The position numbers and the translations under genes were made by a program. From Salticus scenicus (Eukaryota; Arthropoda; Arachnida; Araneae; Salticidae), in contig OZ005654.1 of assembly GCA_963930645.1 (NCBI GenBank), positions 267,802,700-267,866,699 on the forward strand: a stretch of 64,000 nt of DNA. Reading direction: 5' to 3'. Positions 1 to 10,949 of this stretch are shown one piece after another. Positions within the stretch are counted from its first letter, which is position 1; every line of letters begins with the position of its first letter. The notes beneath the pieces are model-generated. The model made no database searches and had not been told where the DNA came from. It worked only from the letters and a program-made list of their open reading frames with translations.

Positions 1-14
1 GGCGACGGTGAGTG
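1..14 (+). other. Possible exon end and splice donor at the window edge
   Basis: The first bases are GC-rich and contain CG followed by GTGAGTG, close to the consensus 5' splice donor. The sequence becomes strongly AT-rich within about 40 bases, as at an exon-intron border. Only seven bases of the supposed exon are visible, so no frame or product can be given. If real, much of the window would be intron. A chance match is the main alternative. Confidence 0.25.
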
Positions 15-39
15 AAGAGGGCCGTTAAGAGTAGAAAAA

Positions 40-719
40 GATACTATCAGAAAAATTAATGTGTATTTATTGTAAGAGGAATTTTTTCGCTTAATACTGA
101 ATTGTTTTAAAACCGAAGCAATATTATTCAAGCTATCTTTTGAATAATTAGTTATTAAATATGTTTAAAAGGAATAATTAAATGTGTCATATAAAATTTC
201 ATTTCGAGTTGTGAAAAGAAAAAAAAATCTATTTAAAGCAATCATAATAATGTTCAATTTGAAGAAAATTTCCGGAAAATTATAAAAGTTATTGTTCATT
301 TTATTCAAAGTGTCAAACAACGTGGTTAGCATTGAAATTTTATTGCTATACAAATTTATTTAGTTTAAACATTTAAACCGAAATCATTCGGAAGTGTATG
401 TATCTTTTTCTGTTTATTCTGAAAAAAAAAATTAAATTTTAGCACCAATTTTTATTTTCAACTGCGATGAAATTAACATAGTTCTTTTTTTTTTAATCTA
501 AAAACCTGATTTTAAATTTAAAAAAAAATTATATTGGATACAATTATTATTATTATTATTATTATTTTAAATAATTTACTTCATTATTTAATTTTATCTA
601 GTCGTAAGACGTATCTCAGAAATTGTAACTCATATACATATACAAACTCTTTGACATCCAAATGCATTTTTGTTAACTTTTTGACCGTTTGTAACTTTAC
701 TTGTTTGTTTTTAAAATGC
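40..719. other. AT-rich non-coding stretch with an ATT microsatellite
   Basis: No supported gene. Short open frames on both strands are rich in Phe, Ile, Asn and Tyr, as expected for AT-rich DNA. A short ATT trinucleotide run lies near 541-567. Confidence 0.6.
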
Positions 720-1676
720 AATAAAATATTTTTGTAAAAAAATAGAACCGACTCCAAAAAGCAATTACTATTCAAACAACTAAAAATGAAAGAAAATGGA
801 ACTGTAAATTGCGCCTAAATGTATAAAATAATTTCCTTCGCCAAACAACCTATAACACTACAATTAATCATAACTTTTGAAGTCGGCGCAAAATTAAATA
901 AAATTTAATTAGTTTTTAAAGGTTTGTTTTTAGATCGGTAGCAACAAATGCTGTTGTCTCGAATGATCCATTTTCATGTTTCCTTTATTATTTTATCACT
1001 GTATACAATTGGTCCATTAGTAGCATCTACACAAAACTGTGAACATTCTTCACAATGCGGTATTTATGTTTCTACGAAGTTAGAGTTTCCTTTGCAAATT
1101 TGGTATAACTTTGATAACTATCATCCTTGATGGCTTTTGGATTTGGCGATCAATATGTAAGGCAAAAATATACACGCAAGATGTATATTTTCATGATATA
1201 TATTGTACGATGTGTTGTTTCATATTCTTGATTACTCTCTTGATATACCTTATCAAAATAATCATGATATCCCAAAGAAATTAAATATGTTTGCCAGATA
1301 ATTTTGCGATTTTTCTTTCACCAAGGGCGTCAGATACCAGCATCTTCGCCAACTTTTGCTGCTTACGAAATCTTATTTCTTTTCTTGAATCAAAGTAGTT
1401 TTCGGCTGCGTTTTGCAGGTAACAATGTGAGATGTGTATTTTGAATAAGATTTGATTTTTGTATTGGATAAAGGAATAAATTTTTATTTAATTTTGCGCC
1501 GATTTCAAAAGTTATGATTAATTGTAGTGTTATAGGTTGTTTGGCGAAGGAAATTATTTTATACATTTAGGCGCAATTTACAGTTCCATTTTCTGCCAAT
1601 TTTCTTTCATTTTTAGTTGTTTGAATAGTAATTGCTTTTTGGAGTCGGTTCTATTTTTTTACAAAAATATTTTATT
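720..1676. mobile_element. Foldback-type element: long near-perfect inverted repeat with about 570-bp spacer
   Basis: Bases 720-905 reappear as reverse complement at 1480-1676. The arms differ mainly by a roughly 11-base gap (the right arm has an extra ttggcag-type segment) and one G/A change. Both contain AACCGACTCCAAAAAG and GGCGCAAAATTAAATAAA. Such length and identity suggest a foldback or long-TIR transposon whose arms are young or kept alike by gene conversion. The spacer holds a 60-residue frame (948-1130) with a hydrophobic N-terminus but no recognised domain. No target duplication was found. Family not assigned. Confidence 0.6.
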
Positions 1677-1679
1677 TTT

Positions 1680-2189
1680 CTCTTTTCAGTGAAAACTTAT
1701 TTATAGAGCAGACCATCAGAAGACGTTCGACGGCAGTTTCACAAATCACAACTTCCAAGAAAAGTGACATAACTCAAAAATGGTTTATGTCACTGAAAAA
1801 TACATGAAATGCACCCAATGTGAACAAAAAAGTCACATCTCCATCTAGAAAGTTATCCACTCGAGAGACAGTTGTGCCAGTTTTATTCTAGTCAAGTTAT
1901 TTTTAAGTTGGTTTTTCTCAAATGCTGCATTTTTAAGTTGTGTCACTTTTCTTGCCTTTATCGGATATGAGCAGAAAACTATCTATTGAACGAACATACG
2001 TTAAATTAAAAGGTCTTTAAAAGTGTAAAGAACGCATACGCTGTATTCGTAACCGAAAATTCTGTTAGGCATATATATTGAACTTTACAGTGAATACGTG
2101 TCACCCGCTTCGCTGGAAATTGCGCAGCGTAAAGTTCAAACAAAGAGCAAAATATGCATTGCAGCTGACGGACAGAAGTTTCAACATCG
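1680..2189. repeat. Unclassified repeat-derived sequence
   Basis: This stretch joins the inverted-repeat element to the AACCGACTTC repeats. It is somewhat more GC-rich than its surroundings and has segments such as gtcacccgcttcgctgg that recur in altered form near 2518 (gtcacccgatgcgctac). It looks like decayed transposon sequence. No coding frame is supported. Confidence 0.4.
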
Positions 2190-2448
2190 ATACTTACATA
2201 CTGCTTTTACTAGTGTAGCTGCATGCGTTCAGCAGTTAGAGTGAGAACAGACTTTTGTAAGTATCCTATAATTTGTTTATATCTTAATGAAATCATAATG
2301 AAATCTATTTCAGGCCAAGATCATTACAACAAAAAAAGTATTAAAATTAAATCATCTCTTACGAAGTTAAAATATAACAAATTTCAACAACAACAACAAT
2401 GAGAAACATGGTTTGTGTTGTGAACCTCTTCCTTTATGAAGTCGGTTT
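2190..2448 (-). repeat. Dispersed AACCGACTTC repeat, copy 1 (decayed)
   Basis: Read on the minus strand, it starts with AAACCGACTTCATAAAGG and runs through segments that align with copy 2 at 2883-3147, including the motif that reads on the plus strand as tagctgca/tagctgcatgcgtt...cagcagttag. It is more diverged than copy 2. The terminal motif resembles a dispersed repeat remembered from many arthropod genomes, notably Lepidoptera. Strand is given so that AACCGACTTC marks the 5' end. Confidence 0.45.
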
Positions 2449-2615
2449 AAAACGTCTATGCATTAATCGATGTGACCGCTTACAATAACCATACTTTGAA
2501 TTTTACATAGCATAAATGTCACCCGATGCGCTACAACCTATGCAATGTCGTTCAAGTGTGCACAAAATAGGAAATTGTGAACAAACAAATGCACGTTTTA
2601 AGCCTTCTGTTTTTA

Positions 2616-2820
2616 GCATCAATGTCTAAACTGTCTTTTCGTACTAAATCGATGATGCTCTGTAATTTTATAATTCACCTTTTCCCCCTGTCTTGAACCG
2701 TTTCCGAGATAGGAACGCTAGCATGAATGTCTAAACTATCTTTTTGTACTAAATGGATGATACTCTTCAACTTTGTAATTCAGTTTTTTCTCTAGAACCG
2801 TTTTCGAGATAGGAACACTA
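2616..2820. repeat. Two-unit tandem repeat, period 104 bp
   Basis: The unit beginning agcatcaatgtctaaac at 2616 repeats at 2720 as agcatgaatgtctaaac, and both end with gaaccgttttcgagatagg-type sequence. The units are clearly homologous but diverged. The array lies between the two AACCGACTTC copies and may be part of the same element. Confidence 0.6.
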
Positions 2821-2882
2821 ACTCCGTTATTTTCCACCAGTTGGCGCTGCAAGCGATTTAACCTTGTACTGCGTGCCACTTT

Positions 2883-3147
2883 GCTATACTTACATACCAT
2901 TTTTATCACTATAGCTGCAGCCGTTTAGCAGTTAAAAGAGTTGGGACTGATTTTTTTGGGCACCCTGTATTTTCTTTAGATCGTAAAGATATCACAATGG
3001 GACCTATTGCAGACCAAGACCTTTTCAACAAAACAAAAAGTATCAAAATCGGAGCATCCGTTCAGAAGTTATGAGCTAACAAACATAAAAAAAACATACG
3101 GTTTGAATTGAGAACCTTCCTTCTTTTTTGAAGTCGGTTAAAAATAC
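2883..3147 (-). repeat. Dispersed AACCGACTTC repeat, copy 2
   Basis: The minus strand begins TTTTTAACCGACTTCAAAAA followed by a ggttctcaattc segment and ATGTTTGTTAGCTC. This order matches a repeat I recall as widespread in arthropods. It ends near the motif tacagggtgcccaaaa (plus strand 2955-2975), a transposon-terminus-like string. No coding capacity is seen. Family assignment from memory is uncertain. Confidence 0.5.
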
Positions 3148-3149
3148 AT

Positions 3150-4930
3150 TGTCTTAAAAATAGTTTGTATAAGTTTAAATGGTATAAATAACTCAAATTT
3201 TTTGTTCTTTCTATTACGGCCTAAATGTATAACATTTGTGTAGGACAATGTAATGTAGGTTAAAATATATTTGTGGCATGCCTCTTTATTAAATATTCCT
3301 TTGGGTGTACTTCCATTCTAAGAACAAATAAGGATAGCAACATTTACATTACAGTATAAGTTAGGAGATATGAATATTACATGAAGTAAAATGGCTGCTT
3401 TTATAATAAAACAGTTTTATTAAAATATTTGGATTGTGAAATCTTTTCATTACAATTGTACTTTTGTTTATATTATTATTAAAGTACCATTGTATTATAA
3501 ACTCTGTCCCTGAAAATAACTAAAAATAATTATTTTCACTACAGAATTAAAAAAAAAAATTAGTTTAATAAATGAATTTCTTAAACGGAAATTTTTTTCT
3601 ATAATAAGATTTAATTTTTTAGTTTGATTAAACATGTGATGTATAACATATTTAAATTTAAAAATATAGATTTCAAAACTATATTCAAATATTTATAACT
3701 TCGAAAATTAGACATACGAAAGAAAATTTGAAATAAAGAAAAGTAAAAGAAAACATAAATAATTTTGAATCTTGTAGTGAATCTGTAAAATGAAGGGTAT
3801 CAGTATCAAAATAAAATCGTTTGGAATTGTTAATATTGTAATAACATAATAAATAAAATTTATAAAAGAAATGCGCATTTCTGCTTTACATTTACTGCAA
3901 TATTCGAAATCGCCGTCAGAAAAGACATTTTCTGAATAATAATTAAAAAAAAAAAAAATTGGCAGGGAAAACAAAATTTTCTGTTTCAATATGTTCGAAC
4001 GCAAATTTTGCTGAGATTAACAAAATAACTTTAGTCAATTTGTTTTGCTATTGTAACAAAAGCATTTTATTTTTTCTTGCAGAAAATTGATTTTTAATTA
4101 CAAATATGCAAAATTTATATTAAAGCTAAAAAAGAAAAAAAAAGGAACAAAGAAAGAAAGAAAGAAAGAAAGAAAACTGATTTAGAAGCAAATACAAAGA
4201 AATTTTATTAAATTTTTGAAACTTTCTTAACAATATCTTTAGTTTTGTCATAGTAAACTATATTTTTACGTGTAATTAAATTCGTGTAATTAAAAACAAC
4301 AAAATAATATGGACGAAAAACGTTTTCATTTTTATCAAAATCCTTTTTCTGCGTACATTTATATATAGTAAAACGTAGTAAATTATGTTAATATTCAAAA
4401 TAAATGTTACGTAAATTATATAATAATAAATGTTTTTAAGAAAATATAAATTCTTTGAAATGTTCCTAAAAAAATTTGGAAAAGAAATATATTTTCATGC
4501 ATAACTTTTTTCTATTTAAAAAATTGAAATAATAAAACTGTTAATATTAAGCTTTATGCATACGCTATTTTTAAGTCTTTCAATATATGCTCTTATGTAT
4601 GATTTTTTTTTTGTACCATATACTGTTTTCTTGTTTAAAATGACGTTTTATTTTAGTAATTAAATAGAGAATAAAATATTGTCTATGATAGTTACATAAC
4701 AGAAAACAAAAAAAAAAAAAAACTTTAAAACTATCATAATACACTATCACTCGTAAAGTCATAAAGTAGCACTTATTTGTAGTTTTCTGAGCATAAATTT
4801 AAGTAACTCTAATTACAAAACAATTGAAAATTTTAATTATCAATTTTTTAGGTTTATACTATTTCAGCTCATTTTTTAAGAAATGATTCCATCTTAAATT
4901 TAAAATCAAGTCCGTTCATGAATTTATATA
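3150..4930. other. AT-rich non-coding stretch
   Basis: No gene is supported on either strand. It contains an AAAG tetranucleotide run near 4150-4175 and several A/T homopolymers. The longer frames here (for example minus strand 3708-4004) are Phe/Ile-rich and show no domain. Confidence 0.6.
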
Positions 4931-4934
4931 TTTA

Positions 4935-4935
<1 letters not shown>

Positions 4936-4993
<58 letters not shown>
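4936..4993. repeat. (AT)n microsatellite abutting the Helitron 3' end
   Basis: A nearly pure AT dinucleotide run stops exactly where the Helitron CTAG terminus begins. Helitrons insert between A and T, so an AT tract is an expected kind of target. Confidence 0.9.
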
Positions 4994-4994
<1 letters not shown>

Positions 4995-4999
4995 TAGCT

Positions 5000-5024
5000 G
5001 ACCCGACAAACGTTGTTTTGTCAT
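5000..5024 (-). other. Helitron 3' terminal hairpin
   Basis: The minus strand reads GACAAAACAACGTTTGTC then GGGTCAGCTAG. The GACAAA/TTTGTC stem a few bases before CTAG is the usual Helitron termination structure. A bulged pairing could lengthen the stem. Confidence 0.85.
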
Positions 5025-5283
5025 ATAAATTATTTCTAGAGAATATTTTGCTAGAAAAAAATAACTAACTTATTGTAAGTGTGTAAGGATGTGGTATATA
5101 AGTGGAAGATGTATGGAGCGCTGTGAACGGTGAAAGAATATAAAAATAACAAAACACTAATCATTTATTTTTTTAATTTATTAAAATTGATTCTTTAAAA
5201 TTACATACATAACGCTACTTATAACAATATTACTAAAAAACAATATCAATCCTTTAATGCAACAGAGTGTACAATATTTTTTG

Positions 5284-6867
5284 CTATCCCATCTTTCGCC
5301 AATACAAACAAACTGGATGGTTTGCCCACTCGAGAGCCACGTATAATTGTCCGTGTGAAAAACATGATGTGCTCAAATCTAAGCCACAGACAGACATCGT
5401 TTGGCCCTGAGACTTATTGATAGTCATTGCAAATGCCAATCTAATTGGAAATTGAGGGCGTTTAAATTGAATTTCCACATCTGTGGGTATATTAGGGATT
5501 CGCAGTAGTAATATATTTTCACCTCGGAATTTGTCATTTAAAATAATGGCTTCGATAACATTTTTCATTAATTTTTTTATGACTAATCGCGTGCCGTTGC
5601 ACAACCGTGGTGGGTTCAAATTACGAAGCAAAATAACAGGAGATCCAACCTTCAGTTGTAAAATATGCGGTGGCATGCCTGGTAAATCCAATGAGTTTAA
5701 AAACTTTGTTGGATAAATTACAGCTTCGGTGGCATCGCAAACTGTATCATTAGATTTGTATGACACCAAGTCTCCTGGTAACAAATGTTGTATCTTGAGA
5801 TTCAATTCGTTGACGTCCACATTTTTTGCTGCTAAAATTGCTCTTTCTGCCAACCACTCATGATTTGTGTATCGTCTGTGTATATCGGGAAATATCTGGT
5901 CAATAAGAGCATCTTGAGAATCAATGATTGTGCAGAAATCGGTCGGTAATTTTATGCAGCCAATTTCATCTGTAGTAACTTTTTCATCGCCGATATCTAA
6001 CAATTGTTTTGAGAATGTTTCAGCGGATGGATCTTGAAGGTTTTGAACGCACAAATTTACTTTCAGTTGCACTTTTTCAACATTGCGCCACAATGACGAT
6101 GATTTTAAGCACGCGTTGATCTCATCAGCGTATGTTGAACGCGGAATAACGGGAAGTGCTTGTCTGAAATCACCTGAAAAGAGTAACAGAGTGCCGCCAA
6201 ATAGTTTGTCGTTGTTTTTTATATCTTTCAATGTCCTGTTCGATGCCTCAATCGAATGTTTGTGTGCCATAGTGCATTCATCCCAGATAAGAATTTTACA
6301 CTATTTCAGTACTCTGGCCATGGACAATTGTTTTTTTTTTTTTTTGTTGCACACTGCGTCTGGGTTATTTTGAATATTTAGTGGTAGTTTAAATAATGAA
6401 TGAGCTGTTCTGCCTCCATCCAATAAAGTTGCCGCAATGCCAGATGATGCAACAGCCAATGCGATGCCATTATTTGATCGTATTTCGGCGAGAAATAGCG
6501 ATATAAGGAATGTTTTGCCAGTTCCACCTGGTGCCCCCCCCACCCCCAAAAAAAAAAAAGAATCCACCTTGTCTGCCAAAACTGCGAGCATGATGCGGTC
6601 GTAAATGGTTCTTTGTTCTTCATTCATTAGTGGGACATTGCGAGCAACAATCGCTGCCATTTCTACAGTATTGTATTGTAGTTCACGATTCAATTCAGTG
6701 CTTATTAAATCAGATGCCTTTCGATTTGTTGAATGCATACCGAAATGACTGAGTGGTAAGTTGGCAATGATAATGCAAAGATCTTCAATAGCAATCAATG
6801 CTTCATTGTACATAGCGTCACTGAATACTATCGTTAGATCGTTGCACCGTGAACGATGTTGATGCAA
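5284..6867 (-). pseudogene. Helitron PIF1-type helicase domain (broken)
   Basis: This is the C-terminal SF1B helicase half of a Helitron Rep/helicase, which unwinds DNA during rolling-circle transposition. Two same-frame segments (6867-6301 and 6270-5284) are separated by one TAG that replaces a Gln-type codon just before the Walker B region. Visible motifs are Walker A PGGTGKT (6531-6511), Walker B IWDECT (around 6290-6275), GDFRQALPVI (around 6176-6147), and near the end TINKSQGQT and HGQLYVAL. A C7-A-C5-A12 tract at 6534-6557 has inflated the residues just before Walker A, replacing the usual FLDAPGGTGKT context, and a second A/T run (6330-6345) adds a Lys stretch. The protein cannot be made intact. 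Confidence 0.9.
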
Positions 6868-6871
6868 TATA

Positions 6872-7621
6872 TCATGAATCTTTGTGATTATCCCATAATG
6901 TCTCTGCTCGGGCCGGGAAACATGTAGTCAACACTATAGCGAATAGTAGACGAATTTGTTTTGCTGTACAGTTCAGTCCTACTTCAGCAAGCATACACTC
7001 CCACTGGTTGTCGTCTTCCAGCAAGCCGAGTGCAAAGCATGCATCTTTATACGTTGGATACTGTTGTCCATTCACTTTACGTAAATCTTGAAATGACAAA
7101 GGGCCGATGATATTAACCAATAACAGTCGAAGATAAAAGCACTCAGTCTGCCTTGGATTGACTGTAAATACTCGTCCCAAGGTGTTTGATTTGAATAAAC
7201 CGGGACATGCATCAATCGGCGTGACTTGCTTGCGGGGCATCCATTTTTTTGTTGGAGCCCATGTGAAATAGCGTGGTACTTCTGAATAGAGTAATGTCCG
7301 TGCAAAAGCACCAAAAGCATCCGCACGATTACACAATTCAAAAAATTCGGTGAGTGTAGTTTTTGGTGGATTTATAGCACGATCAATCACTGTCTCGCTC
7401 GTGAAATATACGCGCTGGCCATTTTCAAGATGGACGGCTAAATGAAGAACTGCTGGATCCCGTTCATGAATTGGGAAACCAAAGATACGCCAAACAGCTT
7501 CATTGGAGTTGACGTACGGGCCAATTTGGTAAAGTGTTATTTCATCGTTGTTATTCACCGGAGGAGCATTCACATTGGTATTTTCAACTCGAAATACAGC
7601 AATATCACTGCCTTTATTCAC
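6872..7621 (-). pseudogene. Helitron Rep-helicase linker region (frame-shifted)
   Basis: A 249-residue open segment corresponds to the conserved stretch between the Rep tyrosine motif and the helicase in Helitron proteins (motifs such as GFPIHERDPAVLHLAVHLENGQ, shown here only in part: GFPIHERDPAV, and YFTWAPTKKW). It begins with a GTG inside the former KYVNKG segment, so the start is an artefact. It ends after LWDNHKDS, where a small deletion shifts the frame relative to the helicase segment that begins at 6867. Together with its neighbours it forms one ancestral gene. Confidence 0.85.
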
Positions 7622-7624
7622 ATA

Positions 7625-7905
7625 CTTGCAAATAAATGTATTTGATGCTCTTCACTGAACTGCAGAACTGAACATTAATATGAGCATTGAATGTTTTGCT
7701 CAGCAGAGGCGAATATGGGACCACCCAACGTTTATCAATGTCAATATCTATGTTGTTGACATAGATGGCCGCCATAGATGATAAGATTGTCCGCCATTAT
7801 CGGAATTTCTTCGACGATATATTGGATATCCGTCAACATTTGTAATCATGAAATTTTTCGGAAAACATTTAGTACATTTTCCATCTGCACAAATAATAAT
7901 GGCCT
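7625..7905 (-). pseudogene. Helitron Rep C-terminal remnant with disrupted tyrosine motif
   Basis: Minus-strand translation gives CADGKCTKCFPKNF, GYPIYRRR, then after a stop at 7751-7749 and a frame change RWVVPYSPLLSKTF, AHINVQFCSSVKSIKYIY. These are conserved Helitron Rep segments. The IKY...KY region, where the catalytic tyrosine pair lies, is broken by about four extra bases before the next KYVNKG. Homology stops near 7905, so the HUH metal-binding part of Rep is absent. No ORF caller would report this piece. Confidence 0.75.
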
Positions 7906-8265
7906 AAAAATTCATTTTTCATTTTAACATAAAATAACTCCATCGGATATTGACGAATTTTTTAAAAGAATATACCATTTTAACTAATTTTAACATTTCA
8001 ACAATATTAACGTTGAAAAAATATTTTAAACACTTACGGTTAAAAATTCATTTTTCATTTCAACATTAAATAAATTCTGACATCGTGTTTATGATTCTAA
8101 AATACTAACTTTGAAAAAATATTTTAAGCACTTCGTAAGAGACGGTTACGATTCTAAAAATATTAATTTTGAAAAAATATTTTAAACACTTCGTAAGATA
8201 TGGTTAAAAATTCATTTTCATTTCAACATTAAATTAATTCTGACATCGTGTTTACGACAACTCAC
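7905..8265. repeat. Tandem repeats replacing the Rep end of the Helitron
   Basis: The segment taaaaattcattttt recurs at 7905, 8041 and 8205, and gaaaaaatattttaa with a following cactt at about 8013, 8110 and 8169. Two related sub-units of about 60-100 bp appear to alternate. The block sits exactly where coding homology ends, so it marks the internal deletion or replacement. Confidence 0.65.
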
Positions 8266-8469
8266 GCCATCTAGGTGGAAAAGTTGTTGAAAGAGTTGGT
8301 TAAAAATTAATTAAGAAAGAACTAATTAAGTTACAAACTTCATTTGTGAATCTAAACCATTCTCGAATCCACCTGAAGACACACAAAAAATTTCATTAAA
8401 CTCAGTCCAGCCGTTTAGGAGGAGTTCAGTGACATACACACGCACAAAAGAAATATATATATAAAGATA

Positions 8470-10560
8470 TTAAAGGTCTGTGTATTATATAGTAAATTTA
8501 ACCTATTTTAAAGATAGTATACTTTCAAATTTGGATTATGTGAAGAAATCGAATTACGTAAATAATGTAGACATTCTTTGAAACTGAAAATTGTGAAAAT
8601 AATTTAAATAAAATTTTTAAATCACAGTATATTGGTTTTAGAAACTGCAGGACGCAATTTGCAATAACACTAACATTTAGTTCATGAAATGCACAAACTG
8701 TTGTTTTTAAATTTTTATCGTATATTTACCATTTAAGGTTTAAAAAAAAAAAGATCGTGTCAGTGGCTTTTTAAACAATGTGAAAATTAATGTTAGAAAA
8801 ATAATGTTGTATATCAACATGAAATAGAGAAATACAATTGACGCTAGTAAGGAGCAAGTTAAAAAAACTAAATTTAGATTAGGAAATTTGTCAAATGTTT
8901 AAATTATTTCTCAGAATTTTGTACTTTGTTTTTGAGTATGACAAACAATTATAGATAGTTTACTAGAACTAACTGGTAAAAAGAGAAAAACGACGAATAA
9001 ATTTATATGTATTAAATATAGAGATTAGAATAAAATCAATCAGTAGTAATGCGAAATACAACTATGGAACTTGAAACATCTTCAGTGGACCCCCCGTCCC
9101 CCCCTCCCAAAAAAAAAAGTAAAGTTTAACGCTATTTAAAAATACATATATAGTTTCAAATATGCTATAAATTTTCATAAATTCGACGAAATTCATAAAA
9201 TACTTGGAGTTATATCGAGACAGTTAAATTCATAAATAAATAAATAAATAAATAAATAAAATCGTACTATCTTCAGTTGCATTTTATTTATCATTGACCT
9301 TTGACCACTTCATCCATAATGAATTACGATGCGGGACATTTATTATTTGACTTCCAATGTTATTTCTTTATTCGTTTAAAATAATTTTTTGTATGATTAA
9401 TACTTGGGAATCTGCTTGACACATATTCAATGTTTTCTGAAGGAAAAAAAAAAAAAAAAAGAAAATCACAAAATATAGTTAAGCAGGGAAAAATGTGCTT
9501 TAAATGGGAATTGCCTTTTAGAATTTGGCGTTTAGGCATTTAGCAACATTTTTTGCTTGAATGAAATGTGTGATAATTTGAAATTTTTCCAGTATTTTCA
9601 TTAATCACATTATTTACGAAATTTCTTGCATTCAAATAATCTAGCAAACGATTTATCATCGGTAGAACGCCATAGATTATGGTGCATTTAGTTTCTTTCG
9701 CCATGTTAGAGTATCCGTTATTTTACGACAAATATTTACATTTAATAATTCATGAATAAACCGTTAATCGAAAAATAATTGTTTTAATAAAAGCATTATT
9801 TTCACATTTTGACAGCCGGATAACCTAGAGCCACCTTTTTTTAATGTTGAAATAAATAAGAAGCATCCACGAGTTAAATCAATGTAAAATATATTTTACT
9901 AAGTACGAAATTTAGGAAGAAATATTAGTTTCAACTAATCAGCCAGTTTAATACGGAAGAAAACACAGAAAGGATGCATATGACATACACACAATGTATT
10001 CAATTTTTTAAAAGAATCGTTTATTTAAAGGAAAATACCTTCTTAAAAACTTTCATAGCGTTTTTAATTTAAAATATATGGAGATAAAATGCTAATATTT
10101 TTTAATAAAGGAGGGTTATTTAAACAGTCTGTACAGGAGAACAGTTTTGCCTATTTTAAAAATTGGGAAAATTTCGTAGTTTTTGATAATGTATCAGATG
10201 GGTTAATACATATGGGATACCGGAACCTAATTTAGTCATCGTGACACACTCTCATTTTTATTTCTTTTCTTTTTTAAGAAACTATTTTACACTTTTCTTC
10301 GTGGAATCATATTAAAAAATAAATATCTATATAGAAATTGCCTCATTTATTTTTTCTTAGAATGTAGTGTGCATCAGGGCTCTACAATACCTTATGTAGA
10401 TCATATATTGTAGATAATTTGAAAACACGAAACTTTCCAGATATTTGTATTCAGCGAAATGTGTTTCCCATTGAGCTATTTTGTGTCCAGTGAATTTTTA
10501 CACGAACGTAAAAATCGATATCTTTGAGTCCTCACATGCTAAAATATGGCAATGATAAAA
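8470..10560. other. AT-rich non-coding stretch
   Basis: No gene or clear transposon found. It holds a TAAA tetranucleotide run (9232-9262), a C-rich tract running into A-rich sequence (9089-9118) and an A-run near 9440. Open frames are short and unbiased. Confidence 0.55.
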
Positions 10561-10562
10561 AG

Positions 10563-10880
10563 ACAATGATATGACTGAAGCATGATAGTGTCTTGCCGAA
10601 CACAGAGATAGTTTCCACTGCTTATTTTCCTACTTGTCTAACGTTATTTCGGCCAGTAAAGTCGCCGGATCTCTCTCCTACTGGGGACGTTTGGAGCAAA
10701 ATGAAAAGAATCTTACAACCAACTCCGGATTTTGCCAAACTAACGCACAAGTTGGACAGAATCTGGCACGATATCCCACAGGAGCACATTTTTCAACTCT
10801 ATCAATTAATGCCAAGACGAATGGATGGTTACGTAAGGGTCAGAAGTGGACCAATGCATTATTTACTTGTTCACTTTGTG
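10563..10880 (+). pseudogene. Tc1-like transposase C-terminal remnant, 5' truncated
   Basis: Translation shows the DDE-region signature of Tc1-like transposases in degraded form: a QDNARPHT-like HDSVLPNT, then SPDLSPTGDVWSKMKR (family: SPDLSPIENVW), a spacer, IPQEHIFQL and MPRRMDGYV. The Asn-Pro-Ile-Glu core Glu has become Gly-Asp, so the catalytic acid of the D-E pair is not preserved. Homology begins only at the second catalytic Asp block; the N-terminal helix-turn-helix domains are gone. The reading frame runs on into the adjacent long-TIR element, which is not part of the gene. Confidence 0.8.
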
Positions 10881-10949
10881 AGGCTATTTCTCTTGATTAA
10901 ATCATCCAAATTTTCTGAAACTGTGATCATCTGTTTTTCTCTAAATGCA

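Larger units (their letters stand above)
4994..8467 (-). mobile_element. Helitron, internally deleted and decayed, both termini visible
   Basis: On the minus strand the element starts with TC at 8467-8466, preceded by host A at 8468, and ends with CTAG at 4997-4994, followed by host T at 4993. This is the A/T target arrangement of Helitrons. A 3' hairpin (5005-5010 paired with 5017-5022, six bases each, six-base loop) lies seven bases before CTAG. The 5' end is AT-rich with a GTGTATGTCACTGAACTC region typical of arthropod Helitron ends. Inside are remnants of the rolling-circle Rep/helicase protein; sequence for the N-terminal HUH nuclease is missing and 7905-8265 is non-coding repeat. It is 3474 bp, well short of autonomous copies, and should be immobile unless served in trans. 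Confidence 0.9.

Noticed and set aside
948..1130. 60-residue frame with hydrophobic N-terminus and two Cys, resembling a small secreted peptide
   Set aside because: It lies in the spacer of an inverted-repeat element, has no recognised domain, and one short hydrophobic segment is expected by chance in AT-rich DNA.
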